A stretch of DNA of 64,000 nt, taken from Saccharum officinarum. Taxonomy: Eukaryota; Streptophyta; Magnoliopsida; Poales; Poaceae. Position 1 is the stretch's first letter. Each line of letters begins with the position of its first letter. Under the pieces are notes generated by a model, which made no database searches, was not told the DNA's origin, and was given only the letters and a program-made list of their open reading frames with translations. Made by a program: the position numbers and the translations under genes. Shown piece by piece: positions 33,400-45,773 of the stretch. The stretch spans positions 248,001 to 312,000 of the forward strand of contig CM036231.1 in the NCBI GenBank assembly GCA_020631735.1. The letters are read 5' to 3'.

Positions 33400-35897
33400 T
33401 TCAAAACGCTTTAACACTAGGATGTCAAATAACATACTGTGTATAGTCTTCATCCATGACAACCTCGATGGAACTAGAGCATTCATGTTTACTCCCACCT
33501 GAAAAGTGTGGAGAAAGAAGAGATCATGCAATCTGAATAATAGTTTAAGAGAAGCCATGAGTGCAAGAAAAAATAGTAGTGAAGGGTTACTGTTACCTCT
33601 TTGTCCATACATTTTCTTGGCAAAAGTACATGAAGGACAAATTGCTTATAGCTGTCTCTTAAATGAAATTGTCTCAATTCAGTATGGCAATTCCATGTAG
33701 ATCCATATTAACATATAAAAGAACTGGAGTGCTAGAGATCAAAATAATCATAGGACTATATCTTACTTTGCTCAATAGATTATGAACCATTTCATCCCCA
33801 GACAAACAAGTGGTCTCGGTAGCTGCTTGACCGCCAATATCTCGTATCATTTCTCTGAAATCAAAGGGACTCAGATCAAATTATCGGTCATGCAGAAACC
33901 GACCATGATACTAATAAAATTTATTATTTGAAAAATTTACAGATGGCATAGAAGCAGATAATTTAACATGCTAACAACAATCTTCACACACCCAGGCCCA
34001 TTAGCTTTAGAGTAGCATTAGCTTTAGAGTAGGAGCACATCATACATACTAACAACAATCTTCACACACCCAGGCTACAATAGAGAATGACGAATTTGAT
34101 TATACTAAATTTAGCTGTACAATAACTACAGTGCATGTAAACTTGCATGAAGAATTACATAGACTTCATCTTGCAAGCCTAGCGATGCACAACAAAAGTG
34201 GACCACTAATTGAACCATAAGAAAATCTGTGAAGTCTTGCTGCCCTGAACCAAGCTAATGGCAAAGGAGGCGTTCCATTATTTACTGACATATTTCACTG
34301 CTACTACGAATTATTACTATTTCTAGAAGCAACCCTCATTAATACAGATTCATACCAACTGGGTCTGAGATCCCGTTTACTCTTCCTCCCCAATGCTCTA
34401 CCTTGAGATTACTGACTTTAGAAAAAAAAAAAGAGATCTGCTCTAACATGCACAAGAAAAAGGCTGCATATGAGAAAAAAGAGCATTCTATTTTACCAAG
34501 CATAGTCGTTTTTTTGATTTATGAACCTAGTATAAGTAAAAAAAAGAACAATCTGTTGGAATTAACAACTGCACATAAATATGGCGGAGTTAAAACAATG
34601 CATATCTTAACAAATAGGTTTGAGATAATCACATCATTCAAGCATCTTCGTGAATAGGCAGAATTCAGCGGGCCACTCATTGCATCCATTTTCTATGGAA
34701 AACAATTTAGGAAAAAAATAAGGACAACAGAAGAATGTAACAAATAAAAGAACTAATGAAGAAGATTTGTAAACACGCTAAAGCTATAAAACATTACCTT
34801 AGTCGATGACGCTGATCTGAGTATATACTCTTCCTGTTTCCTTCTTTCACCAAATAAAAACTGATCCACCGTCACAGCACAAACTGAAAACCATAAAAGC
34901 GTCAAATATATGTTGGCTGGTTTCTCCAGCTTGACAGTGGAAGCATGCTGAATGGCATAATGTAGAGCTGTAAAATGTAGTTGGTCTAATTGTCTTTACT
35001 TACTATTCTCTAAAGTTTAACAAAAACATCGAGAAAACTCTATAGGACAGAACTGTCGAACTTATTCACATAGGCACATTACCTATATATAGGCAAGATA
35101 TAAATGATTAGCCTCATTAGAATATGTTTCCTGCCTCAGTTCAAAACACAGAAAACATATTTTTATAGAGGGAGAAAAAAAACATATCTAGCTATCAATG
35201 GTGAGGATAAAAGTGCATGTTTGGGGCAAAAAAATAAGGGGCATAAGCAACATGGCATGTTGTCAGAAACCTTACTCCTTCAATCGTACAACATATTTGG
35301 AACCAATAAGTCCTTCAATTGTAGAACATATTTGGAGCCAATAAGTGAAGAAGTCGAACAACAGTATAGGAATCTTTATAGACCCACAGAAATGAAATTG
35401 CAACACTTAGGGTTCAGTTTCAGTGACCAATGACCACTCAAAACTGTCAATTTATATAAACATGGAGTAGGTGCTAAAATCAACAAAACGGGACATATGT
35501 TCCTGACAGTCCCTAGTATTTCCTGTAATTTATACAGATGTTTTAGACTATATCTGGATCACTAAAAAATTGGGAAGGAAACTAAAAAAAAAATGAAGAC
35601 GCACGTAACAGCAAGGCTGGCCTCAGCCTCCATCCTCAAGCAGCAGATGGCTCCGCTCATTCATCGCAATCGGCGTCAAGATGAACAATGGGACTATGGG
35701 AGTACCCTAAAACCTTGTCATTTGGCATAATGGAGAAAAATTTACTCCTTCTCCACAAAGAATATGCGCTGACGGAAATAGAAAATCAACTCACCTTCTA
35801 GATCCCAACTTACATGGCCAGTCGCAGCTCCGCCCTTGACTCCTGTGCTCGTCGTTGCCGTAGCCATCACCCAATTGTAGAAGCTGAGCAGCTGCAT
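33400..35897 (-). CDS. Probable multi-exon gene of unknown function
   Basis: Exon-like segments on the minus strand. A first exon 35897-35814 starts at ATG (MQLLSFYNWVMATATTS...) with the canonical donor GTAAGT after 28 codons. Another, 34883-34798, has acceptor GGTTTTCAG and donor GTAATG and encodes AVTVDQFLFGERRKQEEYIL. A segment from about 34692 (acceptor CCATAG) reads MDAMSGPLNSAYSRRC. Segment 33854-33767 (acceptor TTTCAG, donor GTAAGA) encodes EMIRDIGGQAATETTCLSGD. A last region near 33675-33400 is less certain. Phases do not all match, so exons are missing or decayed. The GC-rich 5' end and a MITE just upstream fit a host gene. I do not recognise the protein. Confidence 0.45.
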
Positions 35898-36181
35898 AGC
35901 CTGGGACTGCGGGGCGGTAAGGCAAGGTGCGGCTGGCGGCGTCTTCTTCGAGGAGGAGGATGCAAAACACGGCGGAGCCGATGGGGTGGGGATCGACGCC
36001 GGCAGGTGGGGGACGGTGCAGTCAGAGCGGCGGATTGGAACCGATGGAACTGCAGAGAACGTGGTTGGGCCGAGGGCGGGGTCGGGGATGATGTGGGCTG
36101 GCCAGCTGAAGATTCTTCGCCCTCGGTGGGTGGTATGGGCTCGGCATTCTGTGGCAGGCAAGAGGAGGAGTAAATTACTTA

Positions 36182-36423
36182 GGGTCGTTTAGTTGGTGAA
36201 AAAGTTTGGGTTTGGCTATTGTAGCACTTTTCGTTTTATTTGGCCATTTGTATCCAATTATGGACTAATTAGGCTCAAAAGATTTGTCTCATGATTTACA
36301 ACTAAACTGTGTAATTAGTTTTTTCTTTCGTCTACACTTAGTACTCCATGCATGTGCCGCAAGATTCGATGTGACAGGTACTGTGCAAACTTTTTTGGGT
36401 TGCATGGGCAACTAAACAGGCCC
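36182..36423. mobile_element. MITE with TTA duplication
   Basis: 242 bp, ends GGGTCGTTTAGTTGG and CAACTAAACAGGCCC, flanked by TTA at 36179-36181 and 36424-36426. Same family as 31050-31291. Lies about 280 bp upstream of the ATG of the minus-strand gene. Confidence 0.85.
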
Positions 36424-36429
36424 TTAGTC

Positions 36430-37200
36430 GAAGGCGTTTTTGCTACAGTAAACGATTTTTGCTACAGTGCACATGTTTTGTTTTTTCTTTTTTTATTTAT
36501 TTGAAAAATCATAGTAAATCACAGAAAAATTATAAAATAGAAAATTCAATTTTGTTGCACTCCACATAAGTAGATCTACATAGTAAATATATAATATAGT
36601 ATGCTTTAGTACAAAGTTTTTGATATGAAGGTTTTGTCTTTTTCTTTTTATTTATTTGGCTGAATCTTTGAAAAATTATAGTAAATCACAGAAAAATCAT
36701 AAAATAGGAAATCTAATTTTGTTGGACTTCACATGAGTAGATCTAGATAGTAAACATATAATATGGTATGCTTTAGTCCAACAAAATAATTATAGAAGCT
36801 GCAGCTACGAATTATTGCAATTAATTATAGAAAAACATAGATCTAAAGCTATAACAAAAATTTTGTACTAAAGTATACCATATTATATGTTCACTGTATA
36901 GATATGCTCATGTGGAGTCTAACAAAATTAGATTTTCTATTTTATGATTTTTCTGTAATTTACTATGATTTTTCAAAGATTCAGCAGAAATAAATAAAAA
37001 AGAAAAAGGCAAAACCTTCATAGCAAAAACTTTCTACTAAAGCATACCATATTATATGTTCACTGTGTAGATTTACTCATGTGGAGTGCAACAAAATTGA
37101 ATTTTTCATTTTTATGATTTTTCTGTGATTTACTATGATTTTTTAAAGATTCAGCCGAAATAAATAAAAAAAGAAAAGATAAAAACAAGGGCCTGAGGGA
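36430..37200. repeat. Large fold-back: two tandem units facing two inverted units
   Basis: The left arm (about 36480-36790) has two direct copies, about 165 bp apart, of a unit with ttgaaaaatcatagtaaatc, acagaaaaattataaaatag and atataatatggtatgcttta. The right arm (about 36865-37170) has two copies of the same unit in reverse complement. The loop is around 36800-36860. RNA from either strand would fold into a long hairpin. The edges (gctacagtaaacgatttttgctacagtg left; gttgagggagaaaaaacgg right) suggest a transposon-derived origin, type not assigned. Confidence 0.8.
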
Positions 37201-37393
37201 GGTAAAATGCACGGTTTGAAAAGTTGAGGGAGGTGGTTTATCCGGTTTTGAAGTTGAGGGAGAAAAAACGGACTTTGGTGAGAGTTGGGGAAAGAAAAGT
37301 AGACTTTTCCGTTACCTTATCCGGGAGAGGAAAAACTGATCTAGCCCGTGGGGCCGACCCGTGCATGTTGTAGCGAGCCTTGTCTAAGACATA

Positions 37394-37676
37394 GGTCTTG
37401 TTTAGTTTTCAATTCCACCCCAAATTTCACTATGCAAAAAGGAGATTTCCCATCACATCAAAATGTCGGCAAATGCATGGAGTACTAAATGTAGATGAAA
37501 TCAAAAACTAATTGCACAGTTTTGTTGTACTTTGCGAGACAAATATTTTAAGTCTAATTAATCAATTTTTAGATAATTTTTTACACTAAAAAACAAAAGT
37601 TGCTACCGTGTTCCGACACGGGCACTGTACCTACAGTGCCCGAATCGGGCGCCAAAGTCGAGATCTAAACACGGCC
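37394..37676. mobile_element. MITE with ATA duplication
   Basis: 283 bp, ends GGTCTTGTTTAG and CTAAACACGGCC, flanked by ATA (37391-37393, 37677-37679). Diverged member of the GTTTAG family. Confidence 0.75.
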
Positions 37677-38054
37677 ATAACACACGCTCCACGTGACTGC
37701 GAAGCCACCACTACCAGCCAGCCTAGGTTGAGGGAAACGCAACACGGTTCAAGAGTCGTCGCCGGCGGCAGATCCAGGAGGAGACATGGCCAGGATGACC
37801 CTGCCGTGACAGAAAGTACTGCTGAGTGCGGCTGGCTCCAGCGTCGTCCTCGTCCCAGCTTAGCTTTACAAGGCCAGCGTCCGGTCACTGTTGACATGTT
37901 ATTAGCCTCGTGTTTGGAGGGCCATGACGATGATAATACAGCAACAGTGCGCAATCTGGTTCGTGCGCGACCACGATCACGATGGGTGTCTCTTGACTCT
38001 CTGCTGCCGAGTCAGAACTCATTAAGAGCTCGCTCTCCCTCTCCTATTGCTTTG

Positions 38055-38290
38055 CGCCATGTTTAGATTGCAAATTTTTTTAACCCGATAAATAGTATCA
38101 TTTTCGTCTTATTTGATAAATATTGTCTAATCATGGACCAACTAGACTCAAAAGATTCATCTTGTGATTTTCAACTAAACTGTATAATTAATTTTTTTAC
38201 CTACATTTAATACTCCATGCAAGCGGCTAAAAATTGATATGATGAAAAGAGTAAAAAAATTCTAACTTTTGGGTGCATCTAAACAGGGCG
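38055..38290. mobile_element. MITE of the GTTTAG family
   Basis: About 236 bp, ends CGCCATGTTTAGATTGC and GCATCTAAACAGGGCG, core with tactccatgcaagcggct. Closest relative in the window is 41045-41278. Lies about 0.6 kb upstream of the RING-H2 gene. Confidence 0.75.
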
Positions 38291-38485
38291 TTCAGGGCCT
38301 TGGCTTTGCTACCCGTTCAGAGCAGTAGCGGCGGCTTTACAGATAGATAGCACTGCAGGCACGGCACGCACAGTACCCATCAGGACAAGCAGAAAGTTCT
38401 TGTGCCGGCACCGGCAGCCTGCAGTGCAGCCTTTCTGCATTCTAGTAGCAGTATCTGGTTGCAGATTGCAGACTTAACTCCACTT

Positions 38486-38716
38486 GGGCCCAAAAATTTT
38501 GCAAAAGAACCGTAGATTTCTCGTTACATCGAATCTTTGGACGCATACATAAAACATTAAATATAGATAAAAATAAAACTAATTACACAGTTTAGACGAA
38601 ATGAACGAGACGAATCTTTTAAGCCTAATTAGACCATGATTGGATACTAATTGTCAAATAACAACGAAAGTGCTACAGTTACATTTTGCCAAAAATTTTG
38701 CCTGCTAAACAGGTCC
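38486..38716. mobile_element. MITE of the GTTTAG family, left end eroded
   Basis: Core phrases cacatcga-type, aattacacagtttagacg and gtgctacagt are present, right end CTAAACAGGTCC intact, left end shortened. Its right edge is 200 bp from the RING-H2 start codon, so it forms part of the proximal promoter. Confidence 0.75.
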
Positions 38717-38918
38717 TTGGCCTCCTCGTCCATGGATCCCCACCCAAACCCTCTCCCAACTCCCAAGTCCCAACTCTCCAACAAAGGCCAGAGCCCCCGC
38801 CCCACTCACACTCCACGCCGCGGCCTCGCCATGTCGCGTCTCCCATAGACAAAACACGTCACGTTCCTCTTCTTCTTCGTCGGCGTCGCGCGCGGTGGCG
38901 GTGCTGGGTCCTGCAAAA

Positions 38919-40267
38919 ATGGACGCTTCCCCTGCACCGCCGCCGCCGCCGCCGCCACCGGGGTCTCCGGCCATCGAGCGGAAGCTGAGCCCGGGGGTGC
39001 TCCTCCTCATCGCGATCCTGGCCATGGTCTTCTTCATCTTCGGCCTGCTCAACCTGCTGGCGCAGAACCTGCTGCGCCTGCGGCGGGCGCGGCGGCGCCG
39101 GCGCCGGGTTGGGGACGCGGCCGCGGGGGCCCCCGACGGCAGCAGCCCCACGGCGTTCCAGGGCCAGCTCCAGCAGCTCTTCCACCTCCACGACGCGGGC
39201 GTCGACCAGGCCTTCATCGACGCGCTGCCCGTCTTCCCCTACCGCGCCGTCGCCGTGGGCCGCCGCGCCCGCGCCGCCGCCAAGGACCACGACGGCGGCG
39301 AGCCGTTCGACTGCGCCGTCTGCCTCTGCGAGTTCGCCGACGACGACAAGCTCCGCCTGCTCCCGACGTGCGGCCACGCGTTCCACGTGCCTTGCATCGA
39401 CGCCTGGCTGCTCTCGCACTCCACGTGCCCGCTCTGCCGCGGCAGCATCCTCGCCGAGGCCGACTACTCCTACTCCAGCCCGTCGTCGTCGTCCTTGCTC
39501 CCGCTCCACCACTCATATGGCCTCGCCGAGTCGGCCGCCAGAGACGGCGGTGATCCGGGAGACAGAGACGGCGACGAGTCACACAAGGACGCGGCGGAGG
39601 AGATCGTGGAGGTGAAGCTCGGCAAGCTCAGGTGCGTCGACGGCAATGCCAGTGCCAGGGACCTCGCGGCCGACGGCACAGGTAGCAGCGGTGGCAATGG
39701 CAGGGGAAGCCTCGGGCAGAGGCGGTGCCTGTCCATGGGATCCTATGAGTACGTCATGGACGACCACGCCGCGCTCCGCGTCATCATCAAGGCGACCCCA
39801 AGAGGAGGCCCGCGAGCTCCAGGTCGTCGCGCCGCCGCCACGCGCTGTCGGCGTGCGACCTCGGGTGCCCCAAGAAGGCGGGCGCGTGGGAGACGGCCGT
39901 CACGGAGGCCGCCGCCGCGTCCGCGGACGCCGACGGGCGCTGCGGCGACGGCGCCGCGAGCCTGAGCAGGGACAGCTTCTCCACGTCCAAGATCTGGATG
40001 GCGTCGGCCGCCAGGAGAGAGGAGGACGGTCGCCGCCCCGGCCCCGCGGCGGAACCGGTCGCCGGCGAGAGACGCGTGGCGTCGTTCCGTTGGCCGGCGA
40101 TGGCCTCAGGCTGCAAGAAGCACCGCCGGGACGAGGAGCCTTGCGACGTCGAGGCAGGTGGCTCCGGGGACAGTGCCGTCTCGTCTGTAGTAGAAGAGAG
40201 GCCGCCGTCGGTGGCTAGGGCGGCGATGCTCTGGGTCTCCGGCGGGAGGCAGGGAAGCCATTCGTGA
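38919..40267 (+). CDS. ATL-type RING-H2 E3 ubiquitin ligase, frameshifted near the 3' end
   Basis: Intronless, GC-rich gene. ATG at 38919 (context AAAAATGGA) chosen because the upstream extension starts at a GTG. Residues 27-48 form one membrane segment, followed by an Arg-rich stretch (53-63). The GLD-like motif is at 94-108 ([15 protein letters not shown]). The RING-H2 domain, C132 to C173, has exact ATL spacing (C-x2-C-x15-C-x1-H-x2-H-x2-C-x10-C-x2-C) with the usual Trp. A later [14 protein letters not shown] segment is seen in the ATL13/46-like branch, as far as I recall. It should sit in a membrane and pass ubiquitin from an E2 to a target. From about 39797 the coding signal moves to another frame: the current frame stops at 39965 (348 residues), whereas the conserved-looking tail (FSTSKIWM, stop 40265-40267) is one base out. 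This is a one-base loss in a C run or an assembly error. Confidence 0.85.
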
Positions 40268-40549
40268 TCGTGATCTGCATTTGGTGTGCACATTGGTTCA
40301 ACACACACAAGATTGGATTTTTTTTTTGGCTCGTTTGATTTCTTGTCTCCTTTTGTTTTGTTTCTTAGACTGATTGCTGTAGTGATCGCAGAGCAAGCAG
40401 GAAATTGTATAAAAAGGGAAAATGTGTTGCAAGAATTGCATTGGTCTGACTCAAACTTAGCAGAGTATAAGAGGAATTCGTTCTTGGTGATTTGCTTTAG
40501 AGGTTGAACAGTGGTGGACGAACTTGGAAGCCACTCATGATTCATGAGC

Positions 40550-40555
40550 AATAAA
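40550..40555 (+). terminator. Polyadenylation signal of the RING-H2 gene
   Basis: AATAAA 283 bp after the stop codon at 40267, in AT-rich 3' UTR sequence, the first canonical signal downstream. Confidence 0.5.
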
Positions 40556-41044
40556 GAAGAATGGTTGTTTTGGTTGGCCGGGTTGATGGTGATGGATTTA
40601 AAATAAAATTGGAATTCTTGTTAGCATCTCTGACTCTGAACCTTCCTGCCTCCTGATGGAAAGAATCGGAGTCAAGAAAGTCTGTCTTTACTCATCACTT
40701 CAGGACACAGATTGAGAACCTGTCCTCATCGGCAGATCATCCACTCCACTCTGTTTCAGCTGCACTTCAACTCCTCTGAAACTCTTGCGAAAACTGGTGA
40801 ATGCAGACAAAGAAAGTGCGGGCTTGTCTCATAAGATAAACAACACATCATCGTTGCTGGCCTACCGGACCATGGATCACTGGCATAATTGGGCTTAGCA
40901 TCAAGTGGTGCTGTGCTGGCACAGTTGACTAGCAACTGCCTGCCGCAGGTGCTGCCGAGCTGAATGCTGCCATGCATGCATGTCAGCATGTGACGAGAAG
41001 GCGAGTGGAAGCCGGATGGGCATTTCAAATCTGCTCTTCCCTTG

Positions 41045-41278
41045 TTTAGATTGAGGATTTTTTTCAACTTGATGAATAGTACCACTTTCGTCTTATTTGA
41101 CAAATATTGTCCAATCGTAAACCAACTAGGCTCAAAAGATTCATCTCGTGATTTTGAACTAAACTGTGTAATTAGATATTTTTTTTACCTACATTTAGTA
41201 CTCCATGCAAGCGGCTAAAAATTGATGTGATGGAGAGAGAGTGAAAAAACTTGGAATTTTGAGGTGATCTAAACATGG
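41045..41278. mobile_element. MITE of the GTTTAG family
   Basis: Ends CTTGTTTAGATTGAGG and TGATCTAAACATGG, core tactccatgcaagcggctaa as in 38055-38290, so the RING-H2 gene is bracketed by two close copies. About 0.5 kb past the polyadenylation signal. Confidence 0.75.
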
Positions 41279-41351
41279 AGAGAGAGTTTTGTTTCCATTC
41301 ACGAGCTGTTCTTCTGGCAGGTGGCAGCTGCTCAAGTAGCAAAATATCTTA

Positions 41352-41581
41352 GGTCCTGTTTGGTTTCTGAATCATTCAGTTTAACTCCCATCACATCAAT
41401 GGTATAGCAAATGCATGGAGTACTAAATATAGACTAATTATATACATGTCGGCACAGATTAGGAGTAATTTACGAGACGAATCTATTAAGCCTAATTAGT
41501 CCAAAATTGAAAACTTTTTGTCAAATAAGACGAAAGTGCTACAGTATCAGTTAAACTTTAACACCTCTAACCAAGCAGACC
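41352..41581. mobile_element. MITE of the GTTTGG/GTTTAG family
   Basis: 230 bp, ends GGTCCTGTTTGGTT and AACCAAGCAGACC. TTA on the left (41349-41351), TTT on the right. Core tacgagacgaatctattaag and cgaaagtgctacagt. Confidence 0.75.
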
Positions 41582-43606
41582 TTTTAATGCTAGTGGAGTG
41601 GGTCATGCACACCATCTTAATGCTACTGCAATATGCAACCATCTACAGGCTGGTGCAACAGAGCTGCACTGTGGCTATCGCTGTTGTAGCAGAGCAGGTT
41701 AGACAATGCATGTGTTGTTTATCTTTTTTTTTTTGAAAAAAGAACTATCCAAAACACCTTTTCATGCGAAGGCAAATCAAGGGATGTATCTTCTTATGAT
41801 TATGAACAGTGCGGAGCTAACTACACCCTGGATACTTTGCATACAATGTGCCACTCACCAACCAGGCAGGTGAGCGTGAGTAATTTTGACAGAGCAGAGG
41901 GCAGTAAAGCTCCCCTTTTGAATTCTTTCGCCTAGTTTTGTTCTCCTTTTAACCTGCCTGGGTGGCTGGGTTCAGGAATGTCCATGCTGCAACTGCAAGC
42001 ATCATTAGCTTAACAAAACCCTGGCAGACTGGCAGTGAAAGGTGAATGGGACCGGTCAAGCGGGCACAAAGGCTGGTTCAGAATTGACCATGTTTTCAAG
42101 GATGGGAGCAGGCAACATGCCATCATCTGGAGTAGATGGCAAGGTTGAGAAAGGCAAGCAAGCGTGCTGCATGCGTGCCGTCTTATAACTTCAATAATAT
42201 ACATGACAAGCGGGAAATTAGCAAATCACGCAGTAGTAGTAGCTTAAAAGATTGAACACTGGTAGTATATCAGTTGCTGCTAAAAAAATCCATGTACTCA
42301 GGCTATCCATGTGCATGCATGGAAGATATACCAGCATTGTTTTGTGTCAGAAAACCCTTGCATGGCGCTCGGATCTACTATTTCTGAACAAGAAAGCTGA
42401 TGCATGGTCTTGCGATTGGCAACCCCGCAAAACTCAGAACAACCAAACGCAAGAAAACCCATGGGTGCTCTTGTCATTATATTGAACAGTTAACAGCTGT
42501 AACCATGGTATTTCTCTTGGGAGATACACTTCGGCAAAATTCAATCCCCAAAAGGCAGGGCAGATCGCACATGAACATTCTTGTGTCGGTGTGTAGTATC
42601 TTACCAGCAAGGCAAAGCGCGTCACATGTGCGAAAGTTGCATGGTTAGATGGTCTCCAATGCTATACCTCTCTGCGTCTAATGATGACCTTGCGGACGAC
42701 ATGGACTCGGCGATGGCGGCACCGACACTAGTATTTTACCGTGGGAAAATCCGTGCGAGCGGGATAAGGAAACAGAACAATTCGAGCAAAACACTGGGTA
42801 ATTAAGTTGGATGAAAAAATACGTCAGCAATTTAGGCTCTTTGATATTAGATGATTTATTTCTACACGAACAATATTAGAAGCTTGGATGTTGTATATGT
42901 ATTTTTTTTCTAATAATATATATATATATAAATATGTCATCGATAATACGCACATACAATGAGTTGACATCGATCCTAAAATATTATAAAATATTATCCA
43001 AGATTCCAAGACACAAGATAGCGAAAGATTATGAAATTTTTAGCCTAGGAGTTCAAATAGAAGAGTTCCGTGTGATGAACTTATCTTCTCTTCGAGCCTA
43101 CGATGCGCGTTCTATTTCTCCATTATTTTTCCGTCCCCTCCAAACTCTCTCTCTCTCTATCTCCTGATCTTCCTATAAACTCTATTCTCTCTCTACTCCA
43201 CACCTTAAATTTGGTGCACACGGAGGTCCATATGCCCTCTACATGCATGTGTTCGGACTAAGGTGTTGCGAGGGCAGGGGACGCTCGATGCCGTCGTGAT
43301 GCCTCCGATGTTGTCAGCTCCGCATGACGACACTTCGTCATCAGCCTCAAGGGGCTAGCTCTTTAGTGTCTGCAGTGTGGAGGTTCCATATTTCCACCTC
43401 CGTCATGGCGCTTGGCTCTGACGCCTTCTGAGTCCTGCCCCCAAGCCATGTGAGCATCCGCGCTGGCCTGCGGATGCCTAGCATCAAGCCGTCAAGTGGA
43501 AGCACGCGTGGAGCGGCATGGGCGTGGATCCTATCTCATCGTTATTTAGGGGTGAAAATTTACAGCGCTTGAAAATAATGAGAGCCATTCGTTTTGTTAA
43601 ATCTAA
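41582..43606. other. Intergenic region
   Basis: No gene supported on either strand. A short TA microsatellite is at 42914-42932 and a CT-rich run at 43147-43160. Confidence 0.35.
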
Positions 43607-43615
43607 TTGTTTAAA

Positions 43616-45773
43616 GAGTAAAATGCATCATAGGTCCATTAACTATTGAAAGCATGTCATCTGGATCCATCAACTCTTAAAGTGTATTTTTGGGTCCATA
43701 ACCTTTTCATGCAGGGCCGTCGCAAAAAAAAACTTTTCATGCAGGGCACTGCAGGTCCACACTGGTTCAAGAGCTTGATAAATTTTCATTTAACCCCCTC
43801 CCATCGATACCTCTGTCTCAAAACAGCCCCAACAATAGCCCGATCAATTGGACTGGCAGCCGTGTCAGGCCACCCACGCCACTGCCGCGCGAGCGAGTGG
43901 CCGGCCGCCCATGACGGTGGAGCCACGCCACCACGCGAGCACACGGCGGCTGCGTCGGGCAGCCACGTTGCCGTTGGTCGAGCGGACGGGTTGTCGCGCG
44001 AGGCCAGGCATGCCATGCCACCATGACGGTGGAGCTAGCGAGCGCGCGGTGGGCGGCCAGCTGCGTCGTCGTCCAGCAAGTAGGGGTGCCAGTGCGGCAG
44101 GGCTAGCTGTGGAGAAGGCGAGCGCAGCCGAGCCCGGAGCCGGCGAGTGAGCTCGTGCTTGCCGCGCGGCTGGTAGCCAGCGCGAAGGTCGATGTGCGGC
44201 TCGGGTGCTCGCGCGGGCGAGGTACTAAGGTGTCGAGGCTTGGCTGCGCGCGCCCCAGGCTAGGTTGGCCGCGTGCCGCTCTCCCTAGCCGGCCAGCAGC
44301 TCCTTCCCCCACCCCGTCGTGCACCTTCCACTTCCACTTGCAGCTCCGAAGATGAAGCCGACGCCTGCGCCGTCTAATTGGAACGAGCCTGCAGCATGCG
44401 CCCACGCGTCCTCCCATTCAAGCTCGGTCCCAAATTGCATGTGCGCCGACGCCAATGCCGACATCCCATGCGCCTGCTCGATTTGACTCCTTCCGAGCAA
44501 TGCATCGTGTGGTCTGGTGGATCTCCAGATGTCATGCCTCGTCGGCCACAGCGGTACTCAGTACTCACAGTTACATAAAAGAGGTTGGCGAGGTGCTTGC
44601 TTCTCCATGGACAAACCGAGCTGTGCAGAGAGCGTCTCCATGCCATGAGCGCGGTCACCCACATGAGCGACCGCAACCACAACATCTAGTGGCCGATGGT
44701 GGCTCCTCGTGAGCTGCGACTTGGCCGTGCCATTTGAGGGTGGGTCATGGCATGGTTTTTTAGTATGACCTGTAACACGGCACAACACGAAATATTTTGA
44801 GCCGTGCCGGCACGACACGAACACGAGGGCCGTGCCGTGCCTAGAATCTCGGCACGACGGGCTACATGGTCTGACCCGCATCTTGGGCCGGCACGACACG
44901 AAAATGGCACATAGACACTTCTACAACTATAGAATACAATTTTCTAGCATTTACTATACTACTTCTTATCTAATTCTTGAATAGATTATGAAAATCATTA
45001 AACTTTTATTAAAATAGTACACACAAGATATATATATATATATATAACGAGTGAAAAAAGAAAACTAGCAAAGATATTTTGAGAGCCGTGCTTGAGCCGG
45101 CACGACCCGAAGGCGGGCCAGCGTGCCACAGGCCGTGCTTGGGCCGAAGAAAAGATTCACCGTGTCATATCGGCACGGCCCGATGTACCTCCCGTGCCTA
45201 GAGGGCACGACCCAAAGCGACACGAAGCACGAGAGGACCGTGCCGTGCCGGCACGGCACGGCCCAAGTCCCACCTCTCGTAGGCTCATACTCGTCAACTC
45301 GTGCAAGGCAGCAGTCTAGGCCAACGGAGAAGAAGAACATCAGTGCTATGATGCTGCCGAGCAGTGTGCCGACGAAGAATCCAGGCGGTGCGGCCACTGC
45401 CGCCCACACTCATGCGATGGTGGCATGGCTGGCCTCGCGCGGCAGCCTGCCCGCTTGACCAACGCCATGGTGGCTGCCCGGCACAGCAGCTGCGTGCTCG
45501 CGTGGCGGCGTGGCTGCACCAGCACGGGCGCCTGGCCGCTCACTCGTGCGGCGGTGGCGTGGGTGGCCTGACACGGGGTACTTGTGCCTGTGTGGGGGCT
45601 GCTATGAGATAGAGATATCGATGGGAGGGGGTTAAGTGAAAATTTATCAAGCTCTCCAACCATTATGGGCCTGCAGTGCACTATATATAAAGTTTATGGA
45701 CCCAAAAATACACTTTGAGAGTTGATGGACCGAAATAACGTCCATAAAGTTAATGGACTTGTGCATTTTACTC
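43616..45773. mobile_element. Non-autonomous Mutator-like element (MULE), 2.16 kb
   Basis: Terminal inverted repeats of about 420 bp (43616-44035 and 45355-45773) begin GAGTAAAATGCA and share phrases such as AAGTGTATTTTTGGGTCCAT and CCCCCTCCCATCGATA. The 9-bp duplication TTGTTTAAA is perfect (43607-43615 and 45774-45782), diagnostic of MULEs. No transposase. The GC-rich interior 44036-44720 has open frames on both strands and might be captured host sequence, as in Pack-MULEs, but no source gene is recognised. Confidence 0.9.
44769..45290. repeat. GGCACGGCC-rich fold-back nested in the MULE
   Basis: Two GC-rich blocks full of GCCGTGCCGGCACGAC-type inverted phrases (about 44790-44905 and 45080-45265) surround an AT-rich middle with a TA microsatellite (45029-45048). 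The arrangement resembles a common grass repeat. Boundaries and TSD not determined. Confidence 0.5.

Noticed and set aside
39109..39767. Long open frames on other frames and the opposite strand over the RING-H2 gene
   Set aside because: Third-position GC bias opens all frames there; composition is Arg/Ala/Pro-rich without motifs, while the chosen frame has a full RING-H2.
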